Below are positions 1 to 9,231 of a DNA stretch of 64,000 nucleotides, one piece after another; position 1 is the first letter of the stretch, and each line of letters opens with the position of its first letter. A program made the position numbers and the translations under genes. The stretch comes from Saccharibacter sp. 17.LH.SD. Its GTDB lineage: Bacteria > Pseudomonadota > Alphaproteobacteria > Acetobacterales > Acetobacteraceae. The notes beneath the pieces were generated by a model. It ran no database searches. It saw nothing but the letters and a program-made list of their open reading frames with translations, and was not told the origin of the DNA. The stretch spans positions 186,001 to 250,000 of the forward strand of contig NZ_WVHO01000012.1 of NCBI RefSeq assembly GCF_009834805.1. The letters run 5' to 3'.

Positions 1-2
1 AT

Positions 3-59
3 GTAGGGTCCTATGCAGATGCGGGCGCAGCTACTGGCGCAGGACGTGTTACAACATGA
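3..59 (+). CDS. Possible C-terminal end of an upstream gene (partial)
   Basis: Reading from base 3, an open frame gives a Gly/Ala-rich tail (about 18 residues ending RVTT) that stops with TGA at 57-59. This stop overlaps the ATG at 56 as an ATGA junction, the same coupling seen at several other gene pairs in this window. Too little is visible to identify a family, and 57 open bases can occur by chance. This is inference from position and overlap only. Confidence 0.3.
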   Translation, partial: VGSYADAGAATGAGRVTT

Positions 60-1465
60 AAGACAACGGGGTCGCCATGACTTACGCATCTACAAATCCA
101 TACACAAATGAAGTGGTGAAGACATTTCCAGAAGCGACTGACCAAGAAGTTCAGGTGGCTTTAAAAGAGGGGGCCGCGGCCTACGAAAAATGGCGTGAAA
201 CGTCTTTTGAGGAGCGTGCTAAGGTTATTAATAACGCGGCGTCTATTTTGCGTCGTGACATTGATAAATATGCACGGACTGCCACCTTGGAGATGGGAAA
301 GACGTTAGCCGAAGCTAAGGCAGAAGTGATTCTGTCGGCTGAAATTTTAGAGTATTATGGTAAGCACGCGGCCGCACTTCTGAGGGAACAGCCATTGAAG
401 GTTGCTAATCCTTCGGATGGTAAACCCGTGGTGGTTCATGAGCCTCAAGGTATTGTGTTTGCCATTGAGCCTTGGAATTTCCCATTCTATCAGGTTGTCC
501 GTATTGCAGCGCCTCAGATTTCTGCGGGGAATGTGGTGCTGCTGAAGCATGCGAGTAACTTGCCTCAATGTGCTGCTTTAATGGATGAACTGTTTCATGA
601 GGCTGGGGCACCGAAGGGCGTGTTCCGCAACCTCTATTTGGCACGACATCATACAGAAGTGGTTCTCAATCATCCGGCTGTTTGTGGTGTCGCTTTGACC
701 GGGTCAGAGGGCGCAGGTTCTATTGTGGCAGCCACGGCTGGTAAAGCGCTTAAAAAAGCAACAATGGAGCTCGGTGGCTCAGATGCGTTTGTTGTGCTTG
801 ATGATGCGGATTTAGAAAAATCTGTTAAGTGGGCCGTTATTGGGCGCCATTGGAATGCAGGCCAGGTTTGTGTGTCTGCGAAGCGTTTAATCGTTGCGGA
901 TGCGCTTTATGATCGCTTTGTAGAGCTTTACAAAAAAGGGGTTGCGGCGTTGAAAGCAGGGGATCCATTAGATCCCGCAACGACGTTAGCACCGCTTTCC
1001 TCACAAGGGGCGGCCGATACCTTGCGTGCACAAGTTAAAGATGCGCAGGCACATGGAGCCAAGGTTGAAGTGATTGGTGCGCCTGTTCCAGAGAAAGGTG
1101 CTTTCTTCCAGCCGCTTTTGTTGACAAATTTGGAGAATACCGAAGCGCGCCATTGGGAGTTCTTTGGGCCGGTAACGCAGCTTTATCGTGCTAAAGATGA
1201 AGATGATGCAGTGCGGATCGCTAATGATTCACCTTACGGACTTGGAGGGTCGGTCTTCACGAAAGATGAAGAGCGAGGCAAACGCGTAGCAGCTCGTATC
1301 CGCACGGGAATGGTATTTATTAACCATCCATTGATTCCAAAAGCAGATCAGCCATTCGGTGGGGTTAAACGCTCTGGCTTTGGGCGTGAGCTTGTTGGTT
1401 TAGGAATCAAAGAATTCGTGAATCACAAGGTCATCAACGTTGTTGATATCGATGCACCTCTCTAA
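56..1465 (+). CDS. NAD(P)-dependent succinate-semialdehyde dehydrogenase (aldehyde dehydrogenase superfamily)
   Basis: A full-length aldehyde dehydrogenase of 469 residues. It would oxidise succinate semialdehyde or a related short aldehyde to the acid in the cytoplasm. Visible family marks are PWNF near residue 140, the general-base Glu in MELGG near 238 and the nucleophile Cys in GQVCVS near 272. The short length and the stretch around PWNFPFYQV resemble the YneI/Sad subgroup. The start at 56 has AGGAC about ten bases upstream; an in-frame ATG at 77 is a possible alternative that begins closer to the usual N-terminus. A hairpin terminator follows, so it ends a plus-strand unit. In acetic acid bacteria such enzymes can feed succinate into the TCA cycle; the substrate is inferred from family resemblance. 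Confidence 0.88.
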   Translation: MKDNGVAMTYASTNPYTNEVVKTFPEATDQEVQVALKEGAAAYEKWRETSFEERAKVINNAASILRRDIDKYARTATLEMGKTLAEAKAEVILSAEILEYYGKHAAALLREQPLKVANPSDGKPVVVHEPQGIVFAIEPWNFPFYQVVRIAAPQISAGNVVLLKHASNLPQCAALMDELFHEAGAPKGVFRNLYLARHHTEVVLNHPAVCGVALTGSEGAGSIVAATAGKALKKATMELGGSDAFVVLDDADLEKSVKWAVIGRHWNAGQVCVSAKRLIVADALYDRFVELYKKGVAALKAGDPLDPATTLAPLSSQGAADTLRAQVKDAQAHGAKVEVIGAPVPEKGAFFQPLLLTNLENTEARHWEFFGPVTQLYRAKDEDDAVRIANDSPYGLGGSVFTKDEERGKRVAARIRTGMVFINHPLIPKADQPFGGVKRSGFGRELVGLGIKEFVNHKVINVVDIDAPL

Positions 1466-1499
1466 GTGAATAGGGCCGCAACTGCTCTAGTTTAGAGCT

Positions 1500-1534
1500 G
1501 GGGGCTTACTTCATGGAAGTAGGCCCCTTTTTTG
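1500..1534 (+). terminator. Rho-independent terminator after the aldehyde dehydrogenase gene
   Basis: A GC-rich stem, GGGGCTTACTTC paired with GAAGTAGGCCCC around a three-base loop (one bulge), is followed directly by a run of six to seven T. It lies about 35 bases after the stop codon at 1465. Confidence 0.85.
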
Positions 1535-1601
1535 TTCAACAACGATTATTGGTTGGGAGGTATTTAGGAGTGGTGGGAGAAAGCGTGTTTATTGTCGGTA
1601 T

Positions 1602-1639
1602 AAAAAAGGCCTTTCATTCAACAATGAAAGGCCTTTTTT
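1602..1639. terminator. Bidirectional terminator between convergent genes
   Basis: A perfect 17-bp inverted repeat (AAAAAAGGCCTTTCATT and its complement, loop CAAC) gives a GC-containing stem with A-runs on one side and T-runs on the other, so it can terminate in both directions. It lies 24 bases past the stop of the minus-strand RND efflux operon and backs up the first terminator on the plus strand. Confidence 0.85.
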
Positions 1640-1662
1640 CAAAGGAGATTTTCTAGGTTATT

Positions 1663-3288
1663 TTAATGGAGGGCCCCCATAGGGAGGGGACGTAATGCAG
1701 CACCAGTGCCACGTCCAGCAATGTCGGGTGCAGGGGTTGTAAGGTCTTCTGATTTCTCTGGATGTTCAGAGAAATGGACATCGCCAACCTGTTTAGGATG
1801 ATGGAGATTGTCATATTGGAAGGCACCCACAGAAAGGGTTTGTTCCATTGTGGGGAGTGATTTCGCATCCCATCCTCCGCCAAGACTACGAATGAGAGCA
1901 ACATCAGCCTGGTAAAGTCTCGTCGCGACCTCCACTTGTGAAATACGAGAGTGAAGCGTGTTCACCTGACTGACGATTGCTTCCAGATAGGTACCAACGC
2001 CACCTTGATAGAGGGTCATGGTCATATTCTGGGAATCGAGATTGGCTTCAACGGTTTTTTCGAGAGCCTGGTTTTCAAGCTCTAATCGGTTTGTGCGAGA
2101 TAAACCATCTTCCACCTCTTTAAATGCAGAGAGAACTGTTGAACGGTAACTATCGCGCATTTCACGGTAAGCAGACCAACTGCGTTGGAGTTCCGCACGT
2201 CGTAGTCCCCCATCAAAGAGGGGGATATTCATACGACCACCATAAGTCCAGAGTGAATTTGCGAGGTTTGCGAGTTTAAATCCGTTGGCTTCAAATCCAC
2301 CGTCAGCGTTGAGAGAGAAATGCGGATAGAAGGCAGCGCGTGCAATACCGATGGCGCGGTTTGCTTGTGCCATCCGTCGTTCGGCACTGGCAATATCAGG
2401 GCGCCGTTGGAGCAGCGCGGAAGGAATCCCCACAGGGACTGAGGGTTGTTTGAAATCAAGAGCTGAAACAGGATTAATTTGGAATGTTGATGGTGAACTG
2501 TTGGTTAGCACAGCCAAAGCATGTTCTGTGACCTGTCGCGCTGCTTGAATATCGTATAGGGCAGCTTGAGTTGAATAAAGCTGTGACTCTGCACGAGCTA
2601 AATCTAAACGAGGGGCAGCTTGATATTTTAGCTGGTTCTTGGTGATCTGAAGAGCGCGTTGGTAATAGGCAATGGATTGATTATAGATCGCAATCTGGGC
2701 GTCATATCCGCGAAGCTGAATATACTCGCTCGCCAATTCAGCTTGTAGGCTCAAGCGCGCCATAGCGTAATTGGCAGCACTTTCTTGTGCTGCCTGGCGG
2801 TTGATACGGACGCGATTGCGGATGGCGGACCAAATATCAGGCTCCCATGAGGCGAGCCCAGCATATTCTTCCTGAGTTTGCACCAATGTCGCGCCATTAC
2901 GGAAAAGTCGGTCGGCTGATTGCTTATTGTCTGATCCACCGGCTTCCAAACTTAGATGAGGGAGCAGGTCTGCACGAGCACGCGCTACCATTGAGCGTGC
3001 CTGTAAGAAGCGCTCTCCCGCTGCTTGAAGGTCAGCATTTTCAGCTGTGGCGCGCTCTTCTAAACGGTTGAGGAGTGGATCATGAAAAAGTGTCCACCAA
3101 TCCGTTGGTAAAACGTTGTCAGCGGGTGTGGCTGGGGCAAAAGGTGCTTGCCCATGCCAGCTATCAGGGACGATGAAATGAGGAGCATGATAGGTTGGAG
3201 CAAGATCGCACGCACCTAGGCTAATCAACGCAAGAAAAGCGCTGCCGCGAAGGGCGCTTCGATAAGCAAAGCGTTTCGTGGTCGCCAT
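1663..3288 (-). CDS. RND efflux outer-membrane factor lipoprotein (NodT/OprM family)
   Basis: The outer-membrane channel of a tripartite efflux pump. The N-terminus is a lipoprotein signal with lipobox LGAC (Cys near 27), followed by the family start APTYHAP. Two outer membrane efflux repeats follow; LQRRPDIASAERRMAQANRAI in the middle is a strong family signature. The usual family end, LGGGW, occurs near residue 470, but this protein continues about 68 more residues rich in Pro, His and acidic residues, so the 541-residue length is above the common 460-490. It is the last gene of the operon, two bases after the adaptor gene, and a bidirectional terminator follows. The exported compounds cannot be read from the sequence. 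Confidence 0.92.
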   Translation of the reverse strand: MATTKRFAYRSALRGSAFLALISLGACDLAPTYHAPHFIVPDSWHGQAPFAPATPADNVLPTDWWTLFHDPLLNRLEERATAENADLQAAGERFLQARSMVARARADLLPHLSLEAGGSDNKQSADRLFRNGATLVQTQEEYAGLASWEPDIWSAIRNRVRINRQAAQESAANYAMARLSLQAELASEYIQLRGYDAQIAIYNQSIAYYQRALQITKNQLKYQAAPRLDLARAESQLYSTQAALYDIQAARQVTEHALAVLTNSSPSTFQINPVSALDFKQPSVPVGIPSALLQRRPDIASAERRMAQANRAIGIARAAFYPHFSLNADGGFEANGFKLANLANSLWTYGGRMNIPLFDGGLRRAELQRSWSAYREMRDSYRSTVLSAFKEVEDGLSRTNRLELENQALEKTVEANLDSQNMTMTLYQGGVGTYLEAIVSQVNTLHSRISQVEVATRLYQADVALIRSLGGGWDAKSLPTMEQTLSVGAFQYDNLHHPKQVGDVHFSEHPEKSEDLTTPAPDIAGRGTGAALRPLPMGALH

Positions 3289-3290
3289 GG

Positions 3291-4490
3291 TTAGTCCTCA
3301 TCTCCTGATTCTTGCCAACCGCTCTGGTTATACCCACGGGCAGGTTTTACGACGTGAACAGGGTCATTTTCGAGCAAATCCGAAGGCGGGTTATTAATGA
3401 TACGGTCATTAATGCTAATTCCATCCTCTATTTCTGTTGAGCTATCGGCCATACGGCCAATTTGTACATTTTTGAAATGAACATGGTCATGGTCATCAAC
3501 AACAGCGACTTGCATTCCTTTTTCTTGGAAGACCAAGGTACCGGTTGGCACTTCTAGCTGATGCTCGGATGTGTTGTGGGCTTTAAGGGCGACGGAAGCA
3601 AAGGTCCCTGGCCATAGACGTTGGTCATCATTGTCCATGGTGAACTCGGCCACAGCAGTACGTGTATTGGGGTCATACCCACGTGAGGTTGTGAGATATT
3701 TGGCTGTGAAGTTTTGTCCAGCGTATTGGGGCACACTGACCTGTGCTTCAAGGCCATCTTGAAGGATATAGGAGAAGACTTCAGGAATGGAGACAAAGAG
3801 ACGGAGCCGATGGGTATCGGCAACCGTGAAGAGCTCAGAGGCTCCGCCTGTTGCGCTTTTCTCACCACCACCATCATTCACATAATCGCCAACGTTGATC
3901 GAGCGGGAGGTGACCACACCGTCAAAGGGAGCGATGATTTGTTTAAATTTCTCAAGAGCCGCAAAGTGGTCAACATTGCGCTGAGCCGCTTGCATACGAG
4001 CTTGTGCTGCCTGTTCATCGGCGACAGCAACAGAGACGGACTGACCAGAGACTGATTGTGACCGCCCCATAGCGCGCCAACGATTGGCTGTTACAACAGT
4101 AAGGTTATATTTCGCCATTTGGGCTGAGAGGTCAGCTTTGGCTTGCGCATATTGAGCATCCAAGGCTGGGGCATTAATTTCAGCCAAGACATCACCTTGA
4201 TGGACGATGGCCCCGTAATCCTTATACCACATTTTCACATAACCAGAGACCTGAGGGTAGATCGGCGCCTGGTACCAGGCATCGATTGTGCCTGGTAATG
4301 TGAGCTCTACTTTAGATTTTGCACGATGTGGCGTGATGACGGAGACATCAGGCACAGAGCTTTCTTCAGCTAATGCTGAAAGCGTAGAGGCATGATGAAT
4401 TTTTCCGACAACAATGCTCCCGACATAGAGGCCGAGTACGCAGACGCCTGCGCCAATAAGAACATTACGTTTGTGGGTTGAGAAAGCCAT
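3291..4490 (-). CDS. RND efflux periplasmic adaptor (HlyD/MFP family)
   Basis: The membrane-fusion subunit that joins the inner-membrane pump to the outer-membrane channel. It has one N-terminal membrane anchor (about residues 10-30), then a lipoyl half-motif (SGYVKMWYKDYGAIVHQGD), an alpha-helical hairpin around 110-150, the second lipoyl half (IIAPFDGVVTSRSINVGDYV) and beta-barrel and membrane-proximal domains. At 399 residues it is of normal size. Its ATG overlaps the pump stop codon by one base (TAATG), and the next gene begins two bases after its own stop, so all three genes should be translated together. No lipobox is present, so it is probably held by the N-terminal helix. Confidence 0.93.
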   Translation of the reverse strand: MAFSTHKRNVLIGAGVCVLGLYVGSIVVGKIHHASTLSALAEESSVPDVSVITPHRAKSKVELTLPGTIDAWYQAPIYPQVSGYVKMWYKDYGAIVHQGDVLAEINAPALDAQYAQAKADLSAQMAKYNLTVVTANRWRAMGRSQSVSGQSVSVAVADEQAAQARMQAAQRNVDHFAALEKFKQIIAPFDGVVTSRSINVGDYVNDGGGEKSATGGASELFTVADTHRLRLFVSIPEVFSYILQDGLEAQVSVPQYAGQNFTAKYLTTSRGYDPNTRTAVAEFTMDNDDQRLWPGTFASVALKAHNTSEHQLEVPTGTLVFQEKGMQVAVVDDHDHVHFKNVQIGRMADSSTEIEDGISINDRIINNPPSDLLENDPVHVVKPARGYNQSGWQESGDED

Positions 4491-7400
4491 TAGACAGTCT
4501 CCTCATGACGCGAAAAGCGGTTATGGATGATTGCATAAACGCAAGGGACAAAGAGCAAGGTGGATACGGTGGCGATCAGCAGTCCGCCGATAACAGCTCG
4601 CCCCAATGGAGCATTGGTCGAGTTAGAGGTTGCCATAGGAATCATCCCAACAACCATGGCGAGTGCCGTCATGAGAACGGGGCGGATACGGCCATAGCCA
4701 GCCTCAATAGCGGCTTTGAGCGCATCCCCATGAATCTCCATACGCTCACGTGCAAAGGAAACAACGAGGATGGAGTTTGCTGTGGCGGTTCCCATGCACA
4801 TAATAGCGCCGGTCAAAGCTGGGACTGAAAGACGCGTTTGGGTCAGGAAGAGGGCCCAAGCAATCCCAGCCAGAGCTCCTGGAAGGGCAGTAATAATGAT
4901 GAAGGGGTCCAACCAAGATTGGAAGTTTACAACAATGAGCAGGTAAATGAGCACAATGGAGACGAGAAGCCCGAAAATGAGCTGGGTATAGGCCCCATAC
5001 ATGGTGACGGCCGCACCGTGTACATCTGTCGCAGCAGTTTTAGGAAGAAGGTTCTGGGTATCGTGCAAAACATTTTTTGTTGCACTGAGTACAGAGCCTA
5101 GGTCAGTTCCCTCGGCGGAAACGTAAATATCCACTTCTGGCATTGAGTTGAAGTGAGACACCTCACCAGGCGTTCCGGTAGGAACAACTCTGCTAATACT
5201 TCCGAGTAATTGATCACCTTTTCCTGTTGGGTTCCCATCGCCCTTGTCGACAGGGACGGTGAGTAGATCATTCAGATGGGTCAGCTGATCCTGTGATACG
5301 TAAGTATTGAGTGGGAAGGTCACGTTATCTTTAGGGTCTAACCAGAATTGTGGATCTACCGTGCTCGATCCAGAAAGCGTCATCAGCTGGTTATTGGCTA
5401 GATCAGCTTCCGTAAGACCCGTTGCCTGACTGAAGGTACGGTTGCCTTTAATCATTAAGGTTGGGGTCTTCATCGTTTGTTGAATGACGACGTCTACCGC
5501 GCCTGGGATGTGGCGTAAGCGTCCGACAATTTTGCGTGCATAATCATAGTTTGCCCCAATGTCAGGACCATTGATTTGCACATCTACTGGGGCTGGAGAG
5601 CCAAAGTTCAAAATCTTAGCCGTCAGGTCAGCAGGTTGGAAGGTGAAGACCGTTCCAGGGAAACGTGCGGAAAGATCCTTACGTAAAAGGGAGCGGTAGT
5701 CCCAGACAGGGGATGCTTCGTCTTTTAGAGTAATTGTCAGGTCACAATCCTGCGTGCCGATGGAAGGCGTTGGGATAAAGGCCTGGTTATGAGGTCCTTC
5801 TGGTAGGCCGCAGTTACTGACAATTTCATCGACCTTTCCAGGGAGATCATGATGAATACGGTCAGAGACCAAGGCAGCAATACGACCAGCTACCTCAATA
5901 CGTGTTCCTAAAGGGGCACGAAGATGCATTTGCATGGCGCCCGACTTTGTTTCTGGGAAGAAGTCACGTCCAGCGATGAAATACAGCCCAAAAGAAAGAA
6001 CAGACAATCCGAGGAAAACACCAACAAAGAGATTGCGTCGAGCGACACAGCGCTTGAGGAATTCGTGGTATGAGTCACGGAACGTATTGAATTTTTGGTC
6101 GAAGCTCTTTTGGAAACGAATGAAGAAGCCCATCATACCTTGGCGAGGTTTTTCTTCAACATGTCCTTCTTCGTGATGTCCATGTGCGGCAAGCAGATAT
6201 TTTGCCATGGTTGGCACGAGGGTTCGTGACAAAATGAAGGAGGCGATCATGGCGAAGATAATGGCTTCTGCCATGGGGCGGAAAAGGAAGCCAGCAACGC
6301 CATCCAACTCAAAGAGTGGCAACCAAACAATGCAGATGCAGGTCGTTGAGACAAAGGTTGCGGTGACGATTTGGTTGGCAGCATCAATAATGGCTGTCTC
6401 GAGGTCTTTACCCATTTCGAGATGGGTATCGATATTCTCGATCATCACGGTCGCATCATCAACGAGAATACCAACGGCGAGAGCTAAACCACCGAGGGTC
6501 ATGACATTGATGGATTGTCCAGCCCAACCAAGCCCGATGACAGAGCATAGGATGGCCAGCGGGATGGAGGTTGCGATGATGATGGTGGAACGCCAAGATC
6601 CCAGAAAGAGCAGTACGACAACACCGGTGAGAAGTGCCGCTGTGACCATCTCGCGGACAACGTCACGAATGGCATCTTTCACGAATGTTGAGGCATCAGA
6701 CAGGATGCTGACTTTGACATCGCTTGGGAGAACGGCGCGCAGACGTGGAAGCATTTGCTTCACACCGGCAACGACATCCAGTGTGGAAGCATCACCACTT
6801 TTCATGGTGACGACCTCTACCCCCTGGCGTCCTTTAACGAGAACAAGGTTGGTTTGAGGATGTCCGCCACGATAAACATCGGCGACATCATGAACATAAA
6901 TAACAGCATTACCAACGCGTTTGACAGGAATATCCCCTAAGGCTTTCATCGTCTTGGGAGTAGCGTTGGTTTGAACCATCCAATCTACAGCATCAATTTT
7001 CTGATCCCCAGCGGGCAATACGATATTCTGGTCATGCATTGCATTTTGCACGTCCATTGCTGAGAGGTGGTGCGCGCGGAGTTGTTTTTGGTTGAGAGTA
7101 ACCATGACAAAGCTGTCCATCCCACCATAAGGATGAGGGACAACAGATCCACTGACCGTCACGAGAAGCGGTCGTACACGGATCATAGCAAGCTTATAAA
7201 GGTCCGAAGGTGTTTGTTTATCTGATGTAATTTGAAGCGAAATCACAGGAACTGATGATGCGTCCAGACGCATAATCATCGGAGAGGGAATGTTAACAGG
7301 GAGCTGTTTGATCACGGTTTGGGAGATAGCGGTAACTTCGGCTTCCGCTTCACCAATTTCCGAGCCAGGCTGAAAGAAGATCGTAACGATCCCTCGGCCA

Positions 7401-7663
7401 TAATAGGAGTTGGACTCCATATGCTCGATCCCCTCAACTGTTGAGGTGACCATAAGCTCGTAGTTATAGATAATACGGCCGGCAAACTCCTCAGGGAGCA
7501 TCCCACCGTAGGTCCAGACGACGGCAACGACCGGAATTTTGATGTTGGGGAACACATCTGTCGGTGTTTTGAAGACAGACATGATACCGAACATTAAAAT
7601 CAAGATCGACAGGACCACGAAGGTCAGCGGTCGCCTTAGTGCGGTTATGACAATGGCATTCAT
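4490..7663 (-). CDS. RND efflux inner-membrane transporter (AcrB/HAE-like)
   Basis: The proton-driven pump of the operon, 1057 residues as usual for the family, with an N-terminal helix, a large periplasmic loop, helices TM2-6, a second periplasmic loop and a final helix bundle. The proton-relay pair lies in TM4 (GILVDDATVMIEN, Asp402-Asp403). A His/Glu-rich cytoplasmic stretch (HGHHEEGHVEEK) lies between the two halves near residue 495. The substrate is not evident: it lacks the charged metal-binding TM4 motif typical of CzcA, so a drug or small-molecule pump is more likely than a metal exporter. The first gene of the operon; its start has a weak GGAAC about ten bases upstream, and the promoter must lie in the AT-rich 7664-7881 gap. 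Confidence 0.93.
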   Translation of the reverse strand: MNAIVITALRRPLTFVVLSILILMFGIMSVFKTPTDVFPNIKIPVVAVVWTYGGMLPEEFAGRIIYNYELMVTSTVEGIEHMESNSYYGRGIVTIFFQPGSEIGEAEAEVTAISQTVIKQLPVNIPSPMIMRLDASSVPVISLQITSDKQTPSDLYKLAMIRVRPLLVTVSGSVVPHPYGGMDSFVMVTLNQKQLRAHHLSAMDVQNAMHDQNIVLPAGDQKIDAVDWMVQTNATPKTMKALGDIPVKRVGNAVIYVHDVADVYRGGHPQTNLVLVKGRQGVEVVTMKSGDASTLDVVAGVKQMLPRLRAVLPSDVKVSILSDASTFVKDAIRDVVREMVTAALLTGVVVLLFLGSWRSTIIIATSIPLAILCSVIGLGWAGQSINVMTLGGLALAVGILVDDATVMIENIDTHLEMGKDLETAIIDAANQIVTATFVSTTCICIVWLPLFELDGVAGFLFRPMAEAIIFAMIASFILSRTLVPTMAKYLLAAHGHHEEGHVEEKPRQGMMGFFIRFQKSFDQKFNTFRDSYHEFLKRCVARRNLFVGVFLGLSVLSFGLYFIAGRDFFPETKSGAMQMHLRAPLGTRIEVAGRIAALVSDRIHHDLPGKVDEIVSNCGLPEGPHNQAFIPTPSIGTQDCDLTITLKDEASPVWDYRSLLRKDLSARFPGTVFTFQPADLTAKILNFGSPAPVDVQINGPDIGANYDYARKIVGRLRHIPGAVDVVIQQTMKTPTLMIKGNRTFSQATGLTEADLANNQLMTLSGSSTVDPQFWLDPKDNVTFPLNTYVSQDQLTHLNDLLTVPVDKGDGNPTGKGDQLLGSISRVVPTGTPGEVSHFNSMPEVDIYVSAEGTDLGSVLSATKNVLHDTQNLLPKTAATDVHGAAVTMYGAYTQLIFGLLVSIVLIYLLIVVNFQSWLDPFIIITALPGALAGIAWALFLTQTRLSVPALTGAIMCMGTATANSILVVSFARERMEIHGDALKAAIEAGYGRIRPVLMTALAMVVGMIPMATSNSTNAPLGRAVIGGLLIATVSTLLFVPCVYAIIHNRFSRHEETV

Positions 7664-7881
7664 GTTGGCGCATGTTCCAGTGGTTTTGGAGCTAGAAACA
7701 GTGTGGCCAATTTAGGGAATAACGTTCAAAAAACGTATTAAATCATCGTTTATGTAAATAATTACTAGAAATTAATTTTTTATACTCGAGGAAAAAGCAG
7801 TTTTTAGAGAGTGGTTGGAATTTTGTTAAGCGTAATAGTAATTTTATATTACGGGGTATTCACCTAAATCCTTAAAGATAT
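7664..7881 (-). promoter_or_regulatory. AT-rich control region of the RND efflux operon
   Basis: This 218-base gap lies between the cytochrome c gene and the RND pump start and is clearly richer in A and T than its surroundings. It contains a near-palindrome at about 7718-7740 (AATAACGTT, short A-rich spacer, AACGTATT) that could be an operator. No regulator gene is adjacent and no clear sigma-70 hexamer pair was chosen, so this is suggestive only. Confidence 0.3.
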
Positions 7882-9231
7882 TTAATTTTTAGGCAATTTT
7901 GAAGGAGGGGTGGATTCGGGCATCGTCTCGCGTAACTGTTTAACTTTTTGCTCACTGACGGGGGCTGCCTGATTCCCCCAGGCTTGGCGAATAAAACTCA
8001 CAACATCTGCGATCTCACGGTCGCTTAATGTCTTCCCAAAGCTGGGCATTGTAAAAGCCGATACCGAGGTGGGGAGCGGCTGTATGGTGGCACCACTTTG
8101 CACGATGTGCACGACCGAACTGGGATCAGCTGTCATCACAACAGGATTCCCTGCGAGTGGTGGGAAGACAGTGCCATAACCATGGCCGTCCGTACGATGG
8201 CATGCCGCACAGCGGTCAATATAAACTTGGGCCCCACGTGCTGAGAGGTCTGCATGTTGGAGGGCTGAGGCTGTTTGAGGAGAATATTGCCACGGTTGTT
8301 CATGAGGGTCAGCAGGGGTGAGTTGATGGAGAAAACGGGCAATAGCGTGTAAATCTGAGTCGGAATAACCATGGGTACTGTGCTCAACGACAGGTGTCAT
8401 TCCACCGAAGCTTGCTCCTGTTGGTGCACGCCCTGTTTTTAAGAAATCAACAATATCCTGCTCGCTCCAACGTCCCAGCCCTGTACGGTTTTCTTGACGT
8501 AAAGAGGGAATAAACCATCCTTCGACAACGCTTCCACCAGCAAGAAAGGCGTTACCATCCTGCGCGGTTTGGGCTTTTTCTGCCATAGTGATTCCACGTG
8601 GCGTATGGCAGGCACCGCAATGCCCGGCTCCTTCGACTAAGTAGGCACCGCGCGCTAAGACGGGGTCTGAAAACTCAGCAGCTGTTCGTTGTTGAGCCTT
8701 TTGTACATTGGGGGCAAAAAGCCACCGCCATATAATCAAAGGCCACCGCATCGAGAGCGGCCACATGATTTTATTCTCAGGTGGGGCAATAGCCTGGGGT
8801 TTCACGCCATTATGGAAATAGACATAGAGGGCGTGAATATCTGCATCGCTTAAACGCGCGTATGATGGAAAAGGCATCGCAGGGTAAAGCGTGCTGCCGT
8901 CTTTACGAATACCCTGCCTTACAGCGCGTGCGAAATCTGCCTCTGAATAGGTACCAATCCCATGCTCGGGATCTGGGGTGATATTTGTAGAATAGATGGT
9001 GCCGATAGGCAGAGGGAAGGGGAAGCCGCCGCTATAAGTCGGTCGCCCTGGGGCGCTATGGCAGGCCATGCAATCACCAAGAACAGCTTGGTAATGACCT
9101 TGCTCTATGAGTGAAGAAGGGATTTCCTGGTTCGGTGTTGACGTGGCATGCGCCGTCGCAATCTCTCCTCCTAGAATGCAGGATGTTGTTACAAGAAGAG
9201 CATTAAAGAGAGAGGAGATACGTATTGTCAT
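7882..9231 (-). CDS. Triheme cytochrome c subunit of membrane-bound FAD dehydrogenase
   Basis: The electron-transfer and membrane subunit of the dehydrogenase encoded just upstream. Three heme motifs are present: CMACH near residue 55, CGACH near 205 and CAACH near 340. The start was placed at 9231 because the ATG overlaps the dehydrogenase TGA by four bases (ATGA) and opens a clear signal peptide (MTIRISSLFNALLV, cleavage near AHA). The frame stays open further upstream, but that part lies inside the dehydrogenase gene and is Cys-rich nonsense. The 449-residue length fits the triheme subunits of gluconate, sorbitol and alcohol dehydrogenases, which pass electrons to ubiquinone on the periplasmic face. 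Confidence 0.92.
   Translation of the reverse strand: MTIRISSLFNALLVTTSCILGGEIATAHATSTPNQEIPSSLIEQGHYQAVLGDCMACHSAPGRPTYSGGFPFPLPIGTIYSTNITPDPEHGIGTYSEADFARAVRQGIRKDGSTLYPAMPFPSYARLSDADIHALYVYFHNGVKPQAIAPPENKIMWPLSMRWPLIIWRWLFAPNVQKAQQRTAAEFSDPVLARGAYLVEGAGHCGACHTPRGITMAEKAQTAQDGNAFLAGGSVVEGWFIPSLRQENRTGLGRWSEQDIVDFLKTGRAPTGASFGGMTPVVEHSTHGYSDSDLHAIARFLHQLTPADPHEQPWQYSPQTASALQHADLSARGAQVYIDRCAACHRTDGHGYGTVFPPLAGNPVVMTADPSSVVHIVQSGATIQPLPTSVSAFTMPSFGKTLSDREIADVVSFIRQAWGNQAAPVSEQKVKQLRETMPESTPPSKLPKN

Noticed and set aside
1602-1639. Perfect inverted repeat as a possible insertion-sequence end
   Set aside because: A-run before and T-run after the stem, plus its place between convergent stops, fit a bidirectional terminator; no transposase is near.
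6207-6857. A 216-residue open frame on the plus strand
   Set aside because: It lies fully antisense to the RND transporter gene, is Met/Thr/Ser/Arg-rich with no domain, and follows the codon pattern of the opposite strand, so it is a shadow frame.
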